DNA from: Ursus arctos | Taxonomy: Eukaryota > Chordata > Mammalia > Carnivora > Ursidae | Direction of reading: 5' to 3' | Length of the DNA: 64,000 bases | Assembly: GCF_023065955.2 (NCBI RefSeq) | Contig: NC_079873.1 | Location: forward strand, 10,430,566-10,494,565 | Program-made: the position numbers and the translations under genes | Shown: one piece after another, positions 11,885 through 22,909 of the stretch | How the letters are laid out: each line of letters starts with the position of its first letter | How positions within the stretch are numbered: position 1 is the stretch's first letter | Notes under the pieces: generated by a model | The model's database searches: none | What the model was told of the DNA's origin: nothing | Seen by the model: the letters and a program-made list of their open reading frames with translations, nothing else

Positions 11885-13850
11885 AAAAATTAGAATTAAA
11901 AAAAACAACCAAAAGTAATGTTGTAAAATGACGAGAATTGCAGCATCTCTGAGATGAAACCACTAGCACGATGTGATACTGAGCAAACAGTTACTTGGGT
12001 TTTGAAACTCTGGGAAATCAGATACTGAAGGAGGCCTGTTTTCCCTCCTTCACTTAATTAGAGGGCAGAATTAAAAAATCTCTAAGCCTTAAGAAATAAA
12101 CTTGACTTATTTTGTAATCTCTATCAGATGTTTTGCTATGGTTAATGTCGAAAATTGAGATGTTAAATTGACCACATCTTTTAAGATTTAGCCTGAAGAG
12201 AACCATTCACTTTCTTTTTAAATATAATAGGCTTTCCAGTAAGCCATTTCTAAAAGGGTTGACATGATCTTCTGTAAAGTTATCTTAAACACAGCCCACA
12301 CTTCCTGTTCCCTGTTCTAAATTCAGGAATACACACACATGCAGGGAATGTAAACTGGAAAAAAGCTAACCAATGCAGTGATAATATAAATGTAAATTAA
12401 GTTCACATTACTTTAAAACTATAATTTAAAGGTTTAAAACGTGAGCAATTACCTGAAAACCTGGCTAACTGCCTATGTGGTTTACAAGCTACTGAAGAAA
12501 TATAAAAGTCAATACAATTAAGGGGTTAACCACCCAGAGAAGTAACACTAACATAAATGAAATTACAGTAGAAATCAGCCCATACTTAAGTGCTAAACTG
12601 TAAGGTGCAGCGCGTAAGTGGCTAATTCATTCCAGCCTGGTTTCATATTTGTATCACTGAAATCTGCATGTTTTTGAGAGCCTGCAGCACATAATGCCAT
12701 TAAAGTGAACTCCGTGTGTCTTAATCAAATTTGTTTTAAAGATTAACAAGTAGCGTAGGAATTAAATTTGGAAAGTCTAGGAGGCATCTGTGTGTCTTCT
12801 GGAAATTAAGAGTTTTGAATCCAGACTTTGATGCCTCATAAAACGTACTTAGAACCAGATCAATGTAAATATTAATTATCCCCAACTGGGAAGTCTGGAT
12901 TTAGCCTCAAATATGCCATAAACATTATTGTAATTGAACACTACTGCAGACCTTGGGAAAGCCTGTTTTTATTTACAACTGGGAAAATCCAGCCTGGCTT
13001 TAAAAGTAACAGTACCAGTATTCTGAAAATGTACAAGATGGCTTATGAGAGGTTCCACTTTGCAGACCTAGAAGTGTAGGCACACATGATCAAGTAGGTA
13101 ACTGTTTAAGAGGCTCCAGTGTCATTCATCACGTTCACCAGGCTGCTCAAATGTCAACGGCAGTGATTAAAAGGGGGCAGGGAGAGCTAATCTGAGGAGA
13201 GGCTACTTATTTATGCCCTTGATTTGACAAATAATTTGCTAGGAGGGCTGCCATGTTACACTGTCTCAGAGATCACGCAAGGCACACCCTGAGCCCTTCT
13301 GAAAGAAGGAAGCCAGGACAGTGGGCTGAGATGGCTGAAGAAAGCTGATTCCAGGGTCTGGAGAACAAGCAGCTCGGATTCAGCCTGCTGTGCCAGTGCC
13401 CTACGAAGTAGACCAACTAGTCAGCTAAGGCACTGGACTCTTTCAAGACCCAGGCCGTTAAGGAAAGCTGAATTTATCTTGATGATGGCATACAGGCATC
13501 TCTGACATCGATTTTATTCTGATAGTACTTTCCTGTTTTGGCCACTGGGACACTTATGATCAAATCTGCCACCATCCTCCGGCAAGTCTAGAGTCCTGGA
13601 GCTGTGCGTCACACATGCTCATTCACCCCTGGCTTTATTATTCTCCCTCTCCAAATTCCCAAACCTATGTATCATATTCTTTTACATTTTAAGTACTTTA
13701 AGATTCCTAAAATCCTACAAATATTCAATTAAAAGTAGTTCCTGAGAATGACAAATTAAGTAAACTCTCAGAAATCAAATGAAAGGAGGTCTAGAAAAAT
13801 ATGTCTAAAAGAGTAGCAGCTTGCACGCAGCTTTACAATTATTGCCTTGC
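11885..13850. other. GEMIN8 intron 1, unique AT-rich sequence
   Basis: No repeat recognised. The stretch 12600-12960 is AT-rich but not low-complexity and contains several ATTAA/TTAAT motifs, so a conserved non-coding element is possible but unproven. Confidence 0.45.
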
Positions 13851-13867
13851 TCTTTCCAGCATTACTC

Positions 13868-14303
13868 TTGGTATTTCATGCCAGCAAAATTTTTCTGTAA
13901 AGGGTCAAATAGTAAATATTTTGGGCTTGTGGGCCACATATAGTCTCTGTCATACATTCTTCATATTCTTTTTTTTTTTTTTTTTTTTTAATTTAAAAAC
14001 AACCCAGGGCGCCTGGTTGGCTCAATCGGTTAAGCATCTGCCTTCAGCTTAGGTCATGATCCCGGGGTCCTGGGATCCAGCCCCGCATTAGGCTCCCTGC
14101 TCGGCGGGGAGTCTGCTTCTTCTTCTCCTCTGCCTTTCACTCCCTCGGCTTGTGCTCTTTCGCTCTCTCTCAAATAAATAAATAAAATCTTCAAAAATAA
14201 ATAAATTTAAAAACAACCCTCCGACAATGTAAACACCATTCTTAGCACCCGGGCAGTAACAAAAACAAGCTGTGGGCCATCCTTCGCCAGCCCGCTCCAT
14301 GTG
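13868..14303 (+). mobile_element. hAT-Charlie non-autonomous element split by a SINE
   Basis: TTTTCTGTAAAGGGTCAAATAG, AGTAAATATTTTGGGCTTG and GGGCCACATATAGTCTCTG, a T20 tract, and after the SINE CATTCTTAGCACCCGGGCAG and TGGGCCATCC follow the order of an old hAT-Charlie family. The T tract appears to belong to this element and not to the SINE. Confidence 0.7.
14006..14204 (+). mobile_element. Can-SINE, sense
   Basis: GGGCGCCTGGTTGGCTCAAT head, CT-rich body and AAATAAATAAATAAAATCTTC tail. A perfect 15-bp target duplication (ATTTAAAAACAACCC) lies at 13991-14005 and 14205-14219. Confidence 0.95.
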
Positions 14304-14304
14304 A

Positions 14305-17300
14305 ACATATTGTTCAGCTGCACAGACTCTGCTCTCGGCACGTAGCATGCTCTCACTGTTGCTCTCTCTCCACCTGGCACTGCATGGAGGAACTCTGTGA
14401 TTCTCACTCGTCTCGTAAATTATTAGGGCTGGAGTAAGCCTAGGGGAAGCAAGACAACCGTGATGATGACCACCAGCAATCTTGGTGACCAGTTCCTAAT
14501 ATCTGGGACAAAAGAATCGTCTCCATGACTAAATAAGGAAATTGGACTATTTCTTAAAGATCTACATAGATATTTAAAGACTTAATTTAAAAAAAACCAA
14601 ACTCCTGCAATCAACTAGGCTTAGAATGCACACGTAGTGCCATGATTTCTGATGGGAGAACCTACTAGCTGCCATGGGCTGGACAGCTACCCAACAAAGA
14701 CGGGAAGCAGGAGAGAGCTCCCAGAGTCTCTTCCCTGGAAGAAAGAATACATGTCCCTTCCTGCTAAGTGCCTCAGCTCCTAAGGGAAGGCGAGAACCTC
14801 CTCTAAGAATGGGTCCTGTTAACTTTTTAAAACTGGCTACTCTTTCTACACAGAGAACTTAAGGACCTAAAAAATATGCCTGGGTTTCTGAAAAGCCAAC
14901 ATGAAACTAATTCTAGACATTAAAGCAACACTTTCAGCCACCAGTTCAAAGAAAAGCAAACTTATAGTCACAGATTTAGATGCCTTTCAATGGTCTTTAA
15001 TTTTCTCTTTCATTCGCCACCTCTGGGAGTGTCTCCTACTCTTCCGCGGCACACGTCTTCATGGACTGAACAGCAGCTTTTCTCCTAATGGAATGGTGGA
15101 GCTGAAAGAAAAGAGAATGGCAATGTCAGGGCAGGCCGGGATCCACAGTACCACCAAACCGGCAGCCCTCCCCAGCGAGCACAATGGCATAATAGTCACT
15201 ACCCAGCTGAGCCCAGGCGAGCACAGAGACTGAATTCATTGTCTGTCCTCAACCACCAGAGAAGGAAGGAAAAAAACAGCGCTGAGGTCATTCACGAAAC
15301 ACTGCTGAGGCCCGGGGCCCACTGGCAACACAGTGCCCCGGGTCTTGAGCCATATATTTTCCCATATAGCCTTTCTTAAAAAATGTACTCATTCTTCAAC
15401 GAATCTGCTTATCCTGGAAATGTATTTTTCAATGCATAAATATACATGAGGAATAATAGACAACAGCTTTGTCGTTTTCGATGGAAAAAATCCAACTATT
15501 TCCATCAAGTTATTAAAAAATTCCACAAATAAGTAATGTGACTTTGTTGAAAGGTAGCGACAGCGTACATACTCTTTTTACTATTCCTATAAATACAGGA
15601 TCTAGGATGTGTCATTGCAACCAATGAATAAAATAAAAACACAAATTCCCCTCAAATGATAATGTACACTCTGCAACTGGATTTTCCTCTCTACCCTCCT
15701 TTTCTAGTAGAATTCTGAAAACCAAATACATGAAAACTCACCTGCTTTGATTTTTGCATAGAAACACATTGGAGGTCAGTCATAAGTTATGCTGGCTGAA
15801 GCCCCTAAAGTCAAACCTTTCTGAGAAGGTTCCCAGTGATTTGGTTCTCTGAACCAAACACATCATTTGTAACATCTAATTTAGGCCTTCAGGATATGTT
15901 CAGGGTAGAAGGGGGTCTGCTGGAAATTGCTCAAAATAAATGAAGGTACAACGAAAAATGGAAATTACATGAAATGAGTCATGTGTGGTTCTAAGGAATT
16001 TCTGTATGTTTAGTAATAACCCTATCAGAGAAGATGTCTTCCAATAATGCACATACCAGTAGGAACTTCCTCAACTAAGATAATAAAAGGAGGGTTTTCT
16101 GACAGCATTGCTTCCTGCCTGCCACCCCCAGCTGCCTGATGGCAGTTTCAACTGGCTTGATGCCCTCGTGGGCTCCCTCCTGTGGCTTAGCATGGTCTGT
16201 GCTGGGTAATGTGGACAACAAAGATGGCTCAAGACTGAATGTCCTCTCACCCTCAGGAGTCCAGGCTCTGTCTTATGGCCAGACACAGGCCTCCCGCAAG
16301 AGCACATACTACCCAGTTTAGAGAGCCCGCACCTCTCTGTCTGTAACAACCATCGTTAAAACTGATGGGCGAGGGAGCCAAAAAAGTTTTATTTCCTTTT
16401 CATTCCTTTAACTCCAAACCCCAATTTACTCTCTTCTGGATGTTGCAGTTGCAAGTAATGTCACAAAGGCAGGCCTAGCATGGGGAAGGAGAAAGACTGA
16501 AAGGATGTAATTAAGCTTTCTTCTTTTTTTAAAAAAAATACAAATAACCTTCCACCCACAGAATGGCATTGTTTAATTTGTCAGCTGGGTGATGGATTTG
16601 TGAGTGGATTTATTTGCAAGTTCACCAAATCCCCATGTGGCTAACGTCAAACTCTTGAGTGAAATATGAGGCCACTCAAAAACAAAATGACCCTCTGACT
16701 CATGAACACAGCAGGCAATGGGAGAGTTGAAAACCGGGATAACAAAAACGACATAACAGTACTACAACTCAAACGAGGAAACAGGTAAGTTCACTTCACA
16801 GCAAGTGTATCCCTCACAAAATAAAACCTAGCGTGACTCTAAAGGACTAAGGGTTGTACAGGCAGGTTATACAAGTTCAGAGGCTATCAGCAAAAGCCAT
16901 GACTAGTTTAAAGTGGTTAAGCCCACCAGATTTCAGGAGCTTTATTTCAAGTTTACTTCTATAAACACACACATGGTAATTCCACTTAATTGCTGTTGTG
17001 TTCTGAATTTATATGGCACTCACTACGTCCCACTCATTTAATCGATTACTTGTAGGCATGGATTCTGCAATCAATTTCTTTTAAATTTCCTATTTTCCTT
17101 CCAGCATAAAAACCATAGCTATATTTTCTTGCCTTTGGATGCTGGTGAGATTGTTGTTTCCTGAAAATAGTCCCTCCTCCTCTTTCTACCTTCCCTAAAT
17201 AAAGTGAGTCGCTAGTCACTCAAGTAACCGTAAAGCTCCAAATCTTTTCGGGAAGCAGACCTACAAATACATTAGTATGTTTTCAAAACTATTTTCAATT

Positions 17301-18270
17301 CATCCGATCTTTGATCAACCACAGTTATGCTCTTTTTTCACTTGTCCAACTGTTCTATGGCTGGATTTCCTATTGGAGAGAAGAGGTCCAAGAGTTCTAC
17401 ACCAGTTTGTGATCTCTCCAGCCTCCACTCTGGCCTGAATTGTTCAATTTTCCCCCATCCTTTTCATCTCACCCCACCCTTAAATGCTTGGTCCTAAAAA
17501 CCAAAATAATCCTTCACCATTTGTAAAACAGTTTTAGAATGAAAATTTCTCTCTGGAGCTTTAGTTTAGATACCTTCCCAGCAGAGCAATAAACACAGAG
17601 GAGATCTGTATACCTTACTGTGAACCTGTCTTCAGTTATACCTACCCCAAGTCACTAACCAATGATCTTTAAAAATATATGGTATCTCTTGACACTGCTA
17701 TCCCAAAGGGGCTGTTATAAACTGTATTTATAAGTTATATTTGTAAATGTTATCTCCACCCCACAATTCATGGAAACCCTGAGAGTAAATAAGCCCCGAA
17801 GTGTTATTAATCTTTAGACTTTCTAATAATGTTCTGACTTACGGTGCAAAACAGCTGAATACAGAACCTAGCCTATGAAACAACTTTAAAATTCATTCCT
17901 GAAAACGATAATATTGTTCAGAACCTTTTGATTTGTACTAAGGAACTCCCAGGATTTCAGAGCTAAAAAGTACTTTGTCGGTCCCTGGTTCAACTCCACT
18001 TAATTACTGAGGAAGAAAAGTGGGCAAAGACCCTCTCCACCTCCACAGGTAAAGCGCATAAAAGACCCCGGGTGCCAAATGTTCTCTAGATAACTTCCAC
18101 CAAAATTTCTGACCTCCCACAGAGGTAGGAGTGTGAGGAAAAACAAAGAAAACCCCAAGTTTTGAGTAGACGGGCCAATATTCCAGACATCCCTCCAAGG
18201 ATGAGGGTGCCCTGGGCTACGTTCTGTTCAGATACTGGGCTGTACAGCCAAAGTCCGAATTCACTTTCCA
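14305..18270. other. GEMIN8 intron 1, unassigned part
   Basis: About 4 kb of intron with no SINE or other repeat that I can name. Open frames here (for example 14901-15233) have no recognisable product. Confidence 0.5.
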
Positions 18271-18271
18271 G

Positions 18272-18465
18272 ACTTGGCTTAACACACTGTTATTCAGCAC
18301 CTCAGAATCCCGTGGGGGAGTTTAATAAAAATACCGATGCCTGGGCCCCACTTCTAGAGATTCGAATTTAATTGGTCTAGGATGGGGGGGGGCCCAGGCA
18401 TCAGAATTCTTAAAAGTCCTCCAGTGATTCCGAAGCACGGCAGCTGAGAGTCTCTGGAACCAGTC
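18272..18465 (+). mobile_element. MER5-like hAT-Charlie MITE
   Basis: AGAATCCCGTGGGGGAGTTT, CCTGGGCCCCACTTCTAGAG and CCAGGCATCAGAATTCTTAA follow the pseudo-palindromic layout of this MITE group. It lies about 0.2 kb inside GEMIN8 intron 1. Confidence 0.65.
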
Positions 18466-18529
18466 CCCTGTCACAAATAACCAGCAATGATTTAGAAATC
18501 CCACGCGCCCCGCGGGATGAGGCTAATTA

Positions 18530-19045
18530 CGACAACGTGACAGAAAAGCCCTCAGCTCTCCCGGCATCTGAGGAAGCCAGGCGCCGGGGCCTCCAGGCTC
18601 CTCCCTCACTCCCCAAAGGAAACCCAGCCGTCCCCGGAGTCACCTCGTGGGCTCGTAGCTCGCGGATCTCGGGCGGTGGGCGAGCAGGGGCCTATTTCCC
18701 GTGAGGAGGCAGAGGGGGCGCGGGAGGGAGGGGCTGTTGCCCGGGAGACCAGAAATGCACTTCCGGCGCGGATCACGTGACTGCGCGCCGGAAGTCCGCG
18801 CACGCCGCCGCTGACGCCACGTCCGCTCCGCGTTCTGCGCCACGTGTGGGACTGTCGCGAGATGAGGCCCCGCCTTCCGGGGCGGAGCGTAGGGGATTGG
18901 CTGGAGGAGGTTGGTGGGCTGAAGGTCTGGGCGAGGCTCCGGCGTCGCCGCGTTGTGTCGAGCACCTGTATCTCCGCTGACGCGAGTGGCGTGCCGAGAA
19001 GACGAGGGTTGTTTCTGCGCCACCCTCGTCCCTGGGCCAGTCCTT
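18530..19045 (-). promoter_or_regulatory. GEMIN8: CpG-island promoter of GEMIN8
   Basis: This stretch is strikingly GC- and CpG-rich against AT-rich flanks. Motifs on either strand: an inverted pair of ETS sites (ACTTCCGG / CCGGAAGT) around CACGTG at 18759-18795; a second CACGTG at 18841-18846; TCGCGAGA at 18855-18862; GC boxes at 18868-18874 and 18879-18885; and CCAAT on the minus strand at 18896-18900. The order CCAAT, GC box, E-box, ETS, donor on the minus strand fits a TATA-less housekeeping promoter driving GEMIN8. Whether it also drives a divergent plus-strand transcript cannot be judged. Confidence 0.85.
18644..18750 (-). other. GEMIN8: Probable GEMIN8 non-coding first exon
   Basis: Within the CpG island the minus strand carries a good donor, CACGAG/GTGACT at 18644/18643. 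It is the best-placed donor downstream of the ETS/E-box cluster at 18759-18795. The start near 18750 is an estimate from the position of the promoter motifs; no TATA box is visible. The exon would splice across about 7.7 kb to the start-codon exon. Cap-site or RNA-seq data are not available here, so the boundaries are provisional. Confidence 0.5.
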
Positions 19046-19164
19046 GACTGTCGACTTTTCGCCCTTCTCTCAGCTCTCTTATCTTCCTCGTCTTGTTTTT
19101 AGTTAGCTTTTCCTCTCTCTTTTAAAGTGGCAATGCTAGAGGATGTGGCCCAGGAGGACACGCC

Positions 19165-19275
19165 CAGGCTTTGGAAATAGCTTTTAGTTTATTAACCTCG
19201 CGAGCCTTGGGTTCTTGCCCATAAAATGTGAATAATCCCTAGTGCACAGTGCAGTGCCTGGTGCGATATAGCGGA
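19165..19275 (+). repeat. MIR 3'-part fragment
   Basis: TTCTTGCCCATAAAATGTGAATAAT followed by AGTGCAGTGCCTGGTG resembles the MIR core-to-tail region; decayed and short. Confidence 0.45.
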
Positions 19276-19389
19276 CCAAAGTTCGTACCTATTAACATTA
19301 TTTGTATCACAGGCATTATCAGCCCTGTTAGCATCACAGAGGATTCGTTAATAAGCAAGCAAAATCCACCGAAGTCTAAGTGGTATATC

Positions 19390-19640
19390 CTTTCTGGGGT
19401 ACTTTGGCAAACCGGGGCAAGAGCCCTAAAAGGGCGTACTTTTGTCTTAAAATTTTCACTTCTGGGAATTTGTTCCAAAGAAAAACACGTTAAACCGGAT
19501 GTTCATTGCAGAATTATTTTTAAAAGTGAAAACGAAAACACTTAAGTGCCTAATAAGAGCAAATGGCTAAGTCAATTAGGCTCTACCCTTGGCATGAATA
19601 TTCCTATATTACAGAAGAATTAAACAGTATAGAAGATTAA
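19390..19640 (+). repeat. Old L1/HAL1 ORF2 3' fragment, sense
   Basis: TTTTCACTTCTGGGAATTTG, GATGTTCATTGCAGAATTATTT and AACACTTAAGTGCCTAATAAG match the familiar C-terminal ORF2 region of old L1 or HAL1 elements, with many changes. Confidence 0.65.
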
Positions 19641-19675
19641 CAAGTATGTACTGGCTGCCGACTGTGTCTGGGCTT

Positions 19676-19980
19676 ATTCTGGTTCTGCACCGTCCATTGC
19701 ACGCCCCCAGACGCATGTGGCTGTTGAGAGCTTGTGGAGTCTGGACTGAGGTGAGCTGGAAGGATAGATCACACAGTGGATTTTGAAGAATTAGTATGAG
19801 ACAAAGAATGTAAAATACCTCGTTTTACTAGTGATAAAATGTTAGGGAAAGACTGTTTAGGTTAAATAAACTGAGATCAAAATTAATTTCACCTTTCTCT
19901 TTTTCCTTTCTTAATGTGACTGCTAGAACATTTGAAATGACATATGTCCCACGCATCATATATATTTTTATTGGATTCTG
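19676..19980 (+). mobile_element. hAT-Charlie MITE (MER33-like)
   Basis: CATGTGGCTGTTGAGAGCTTG, GTAAAATACCTCGTTTTACT, TCAAAATTAATTTCACCTTTC and GTGACTGCTAGAACATTTGA occur in the order of a long hAT-Charlie MITE. The family name is from memory. Confidence 0.6.
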
Positions 19981-19984
19981 GTAT

Positions 19985-20200
19985 TCTATTTACCAGTTAT
20001 ACGGTGGTGAACAAGACAGTTTTTGTCATAAAAGTAACACTCTGTTGAGTACAACATGGACAATGAACAGGTAAATAATGTCGTTGTACATCTTGGTTAT
20101 ATGAAGAACATAAAGCAAGGGTAAGGGCCGGAAAAGGTGTATGTATTGAAGGGGGTTATTTTAGATGAGATTCTTCCTCCCCTGTTCAGAAAATGGATAT
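19985..20200 (-). repeat. L2 fragment, antisense
   Basis: ACGGTGGTGAACAAGACAG, GAACAGGTAAATAATG and TTATTTTAGATGAGATTCTTCC parallel the inverted L2 3' region. Confidence 0.5.
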
Positions 20201-20524
20201 GGTAAGAATGAGATCTCTATGGACAGGATGGGAAGAGGATGGTAGGAGTGTGGTGTCTTCGGGGCAAAGTCAGCTATGGAATGAGGCTGATAAATCATTT
20301 GGTCCTGGTGGACTCTCTGCCTTAGGGAAGAAACCACATCAGGAGAGGAAGGAAAGAGAGAAGAGGGTTAAGATACCAGGGGGAAAGAGCTCAGGGGGCC
20401 CCTGGGAAACAGAACAAAGTAGGCCTGCAGTGGGTAAGTTTCAGGTAGAGCGGTTACGGGAGTAGTACCAGAATGTATGCTATAGTACCGTGGGTGTGTG
20501 TATATACACATAATGAATATACTG

Positions 20525-20800
20525 TGGTATTAGATGGCATATTATTTTGGCTGCTGTCACAGAGACTCAGGAGAGTGGCTCACAGTGTTGAAAATGTATT
20601 TCTATCTCTCTGGGCGTCAGGTGTCCAGAGTAGTAAGGTAGATATATGGGGCCAGGGACTCAAATTTCACCTATCTGGGAGCTCCACACTCCTGGGTTCG
20701 TTGCCGTGGCCCCGCATGGTCAAAGACTTGGCCGAAGATGGTGCACCCGTGTACCTTCCTTCCAGCCAGGGGAAAGGGGGAGAGGAGAAGCTGGGGCCTG
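20525..20800. repeat. Probable old interspersed repeat, family unassigned
   Basis: TTTTGGCTGCTGTCACAG, TGTATTTCTATCTCTC and GCATGGTCAAAGACTTGG follow an LTR-like or other old repeat pattern that I cannot name. The 152-codon frame 20473-20931 overlaps it and is not a gene. Confidence 0.35.
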
Positions 20801-20818
20801 CCCCTTCCCTCGAAGGCA

Positions 20819-21005
20819 GGGTTTTCCACCTGGGCACTATTCATATTCTGGACGGACAATTCTGTGTCCTTTTGGGGGGCTCTCTTGAGCATTGTAGGAT
20901 TTTAGCAGGATCCTTGGCCTTTACCCACTAGGTGACAGTAGCATCCCCCAGTATGACAACCAAGCATGTCTCCAGAAGTTGCCAAATGTCCGCTCGAGGG
21001 CAGTC
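20819..21005 (+). mobile_element. MER20-like hAT-Charlie MITE, copy 1
   Basis: GGGCACTATTCATATTCTGG, GCATTGTAGGATTTTAGCAGG, CCACTAGGTGACAGTAGCATC and AGTTGCCAAATGTCCGCTC follow MER20 along most of its length. Confidence 0.8.
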
Positions 21006-21633
21006 CCCTTTGGATGAGAACCCTTGCTCCAAGTGCCCTACTACCTAGGAGGTACTCACAACACTTCTGCTCAAATCCCATGAATGGCCAGAAATTCATC
21101 ACTCAGCCATCCTAAGGGCAAAGGAGTCCTGGAATTGTCTGCTGGCCAGGTGCCCAGCTAAAAGTTTGCTAAAGGAGGCAGCAAGATGCTAGCAGATTCT
21201 TCGGCCCCCTTGTTGCCACAGGGAATGGAAACTCCGCAGCTGATTGAGGAGGTGGCCCTGTTCTTTTCATCTTCCAGAATGAGTTTTAGTCATTGTTCAT
21301 TTCAATTCACTTGCATAAAAATATTGGTGGTGGGAAACACTAAGTACCTAAAAAGTGGGGAAACCATTTGAAAAGGATGGGCATTGTTACTGCAGAGGGC
21401 TGACCAGGGAGAGAAGCCGGATTCAGAAATGGAAGTGGCAGAATGTTGGATTTTTCTCTTGTGTTGTAGCGCCATCTGGTGGAAATTTGTAAGTCCTACC
21501 GTTCTTCACCCGCTTGCCTGGGATGGGCTTACACTCCTGTCCGGTGTAAACCTCAACTTATTAATAACCCTTAAGTGGATTTTAGCAAAACTTTAAGGGT
21601 CCTCCTCTTTAAGATGAAGAACTCTTTAAAGTG

Positions 21634-21841
21634 GAGTTTCTCACCTCCGGCACTATTGACGTTTGGGGCCAGGTAATTCATTGTGGGCGCTGTCCTGTGA
21701 CCCCGAGGATCTTCAGCAGCCTCCTTGGCCTCTGTTCACTGGAGGCCAGTAGCCCCCCCCATCCCTCCCCTCTCCTCTGGTGACAACCCCAAATTACCAA
21801 ATCTCCCCTGGGGGCCAAATCGCTTCCTGCTGAGGACCGTT
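21634..21841 (+). mobile_element. MER20-like hAT-Charlie MITE, copy 2
   Basis: TTCTCACCTCCGGCACTATT, GCGCTGTCCTGTGACC and GGAGGCCAGTAGCCCCC occur in MER20 order. It is about 0.6 kb from copy 1 in the same orientation. Confidence 0.75.
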
Positions 21842-21844
21842 CCT

Positions 21845-22420
21845 TCAAACATAGTATCCGAAAGTCCACGGACCCTTAAGGCCATCTGCCACAGCGTTTC
21901 CTGTCTGTGTACCCTGGGAGGGGGAGGGGCACGTCTGGGAGAAACAGGAAGACAGTAGTGGGTGAAAACCAGGCTCCAGATGCAGCGTGACATGTCCTCT
22001 TTGCAATACTCTGGAGAGCTCTGCTTCCGCTTGTCCCAGCAGCTGGAGATGAGATTGACGGAGGGCTGCCGGAAGGCCCAGAAAGTGGATGTAAAATTTC
22101 TTTAAATCCCCCAGCGCAAGGGAATCTATAGCAGTTATTGCCTAAAGCACGAAGGCGCACAGAATAGTCCCAGACTGTGGTGGTGTGGGGGGGCAACGTC
22201 CTCCTGAGGGATGAACGGGTGTGGGTGACCCGGCTAGGCGTGGGAAGCCCTGGTTCATCTCCTGCGACTTTTTGGACCTCGCCATGCCTGGTCCCTCTCT
22301 GCTGCCTGAGTGTTGGAGAAGCTGGTGAGGAGCCAGTCTCCTTGCCTGGGTCGAGTGAGTGGTGCTAAAGCCAACAGTCCTGAGTTCTTACCCGGGAGCT
22401 GCATAAAGGAAGGTCAGTTT
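21845..22420. other. Intergenic, unassigned
   Basis: No repeat or gene recognised. Opposed short open frames here are shadows of moderately GC-rich sequence. Confidence 0.45.
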
Positions 22421-22423
22421 TGA

Positions 22424-22905
22424 TGTGAAACGTTGGGGTCCGGGAGCGAATGGTCAAGAAAGAATTCTTGGCAAAAAAAGGTGGTTTTATTAAAGCCCAG
22501 GGACAGGATGACTGTATACTCTCACGTTGGGAGGGGTCTAGGGAGACCATATAAGTCTCTAAGGAATTTGGGAGCAAGGTTTTCAGGACCTTGAGGGGCT
22601 AGCTGCCATGAAGATAAGGTCATTTATGACTGTCTAGTAAAACCTTACTCATGAGACCCTTCAGATGTGTATCAGTGGACCACATGTTTGGAGGATGACT
22701 GCTAACACATATCATGGTAGGGGGCAGTGGGTAGAGATAAAGAAAGTTTCCAAAAGGATTTTTACAGGATCCTGGACGTCGGGCTACTGTCAAGCTAAGG
22801 TTGTCTTTTGCCTCTAGCGAAGTATTCACATTGAGGCAGTTGAGTTCCTGGAGGAAGGTCACTCTGCCTGTCTCGAGTACTTGTCAGTGGGCTGCAAGTT
22901 GTAAG
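22424..22905 (-). mobile_element. ERV1-type solo LTR, antisense
   Basis: Read on the minus strand it contains GGCTTTAATAAAACCACC (poly(A) signal complement at 22486-22491), AAGAATTCTTTCTTGACC and a CGGACCCCAACGTTTCACA end. It shares GCTAGAGG…ACCTTA(A/G)CTTGACA with the LTR at about 34069-34520. No gag, pol or env remnant is adjacent, so it is a solo LTR. The distal boundary is approximate. Confidence 0.7.
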
Positions 22906-22909
22906 GACA

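Larger units (their letters stand above)
165..18750 (-). other. GEMIN8: GEMIN8 transcription unit (four exons inferred)
   Basis: Gem-associated protein 8 is a subunit of the SMN complex, which loads Sm proteins onto spliceosomal snRNAs in the cytoplasm and is concentrated in nuclear gems. Family knowledge places it as the bridge from SMN to Gemin6/7 and STRAP. I infer four exons on the minus strand: non-coding exon 1 (about 18750-18644), exon 2 (about 10893-10849, with the ATG), exon 3 (10268-9815) and exon 4 (719 to about 170). Donors GTGACT, GTAAGA and GTGAGT and pyrimidine-rich acceptors support the joins. The reading frame stays open across both coding junctions and gives 240 residues, close to the human length as I recall it. 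The UTR ends and any alternative 5' exons are not resolved. The gene is single, with no neighbour on either side inside the window. Confidence 0.93.

Noticed and set aside
13970..13991. T20 tract as the tail of a second, inverted SINE
   Set aside because: No SINE body adjoins it. It fits the internal T-rich part of the surrounding hAT element, and the sense SINE next to it has its own tail and duplications.
20473..20931. 152-codon plus-strand frame
   Set aside because: It covers an old repeat and the start of a MER20 copy.
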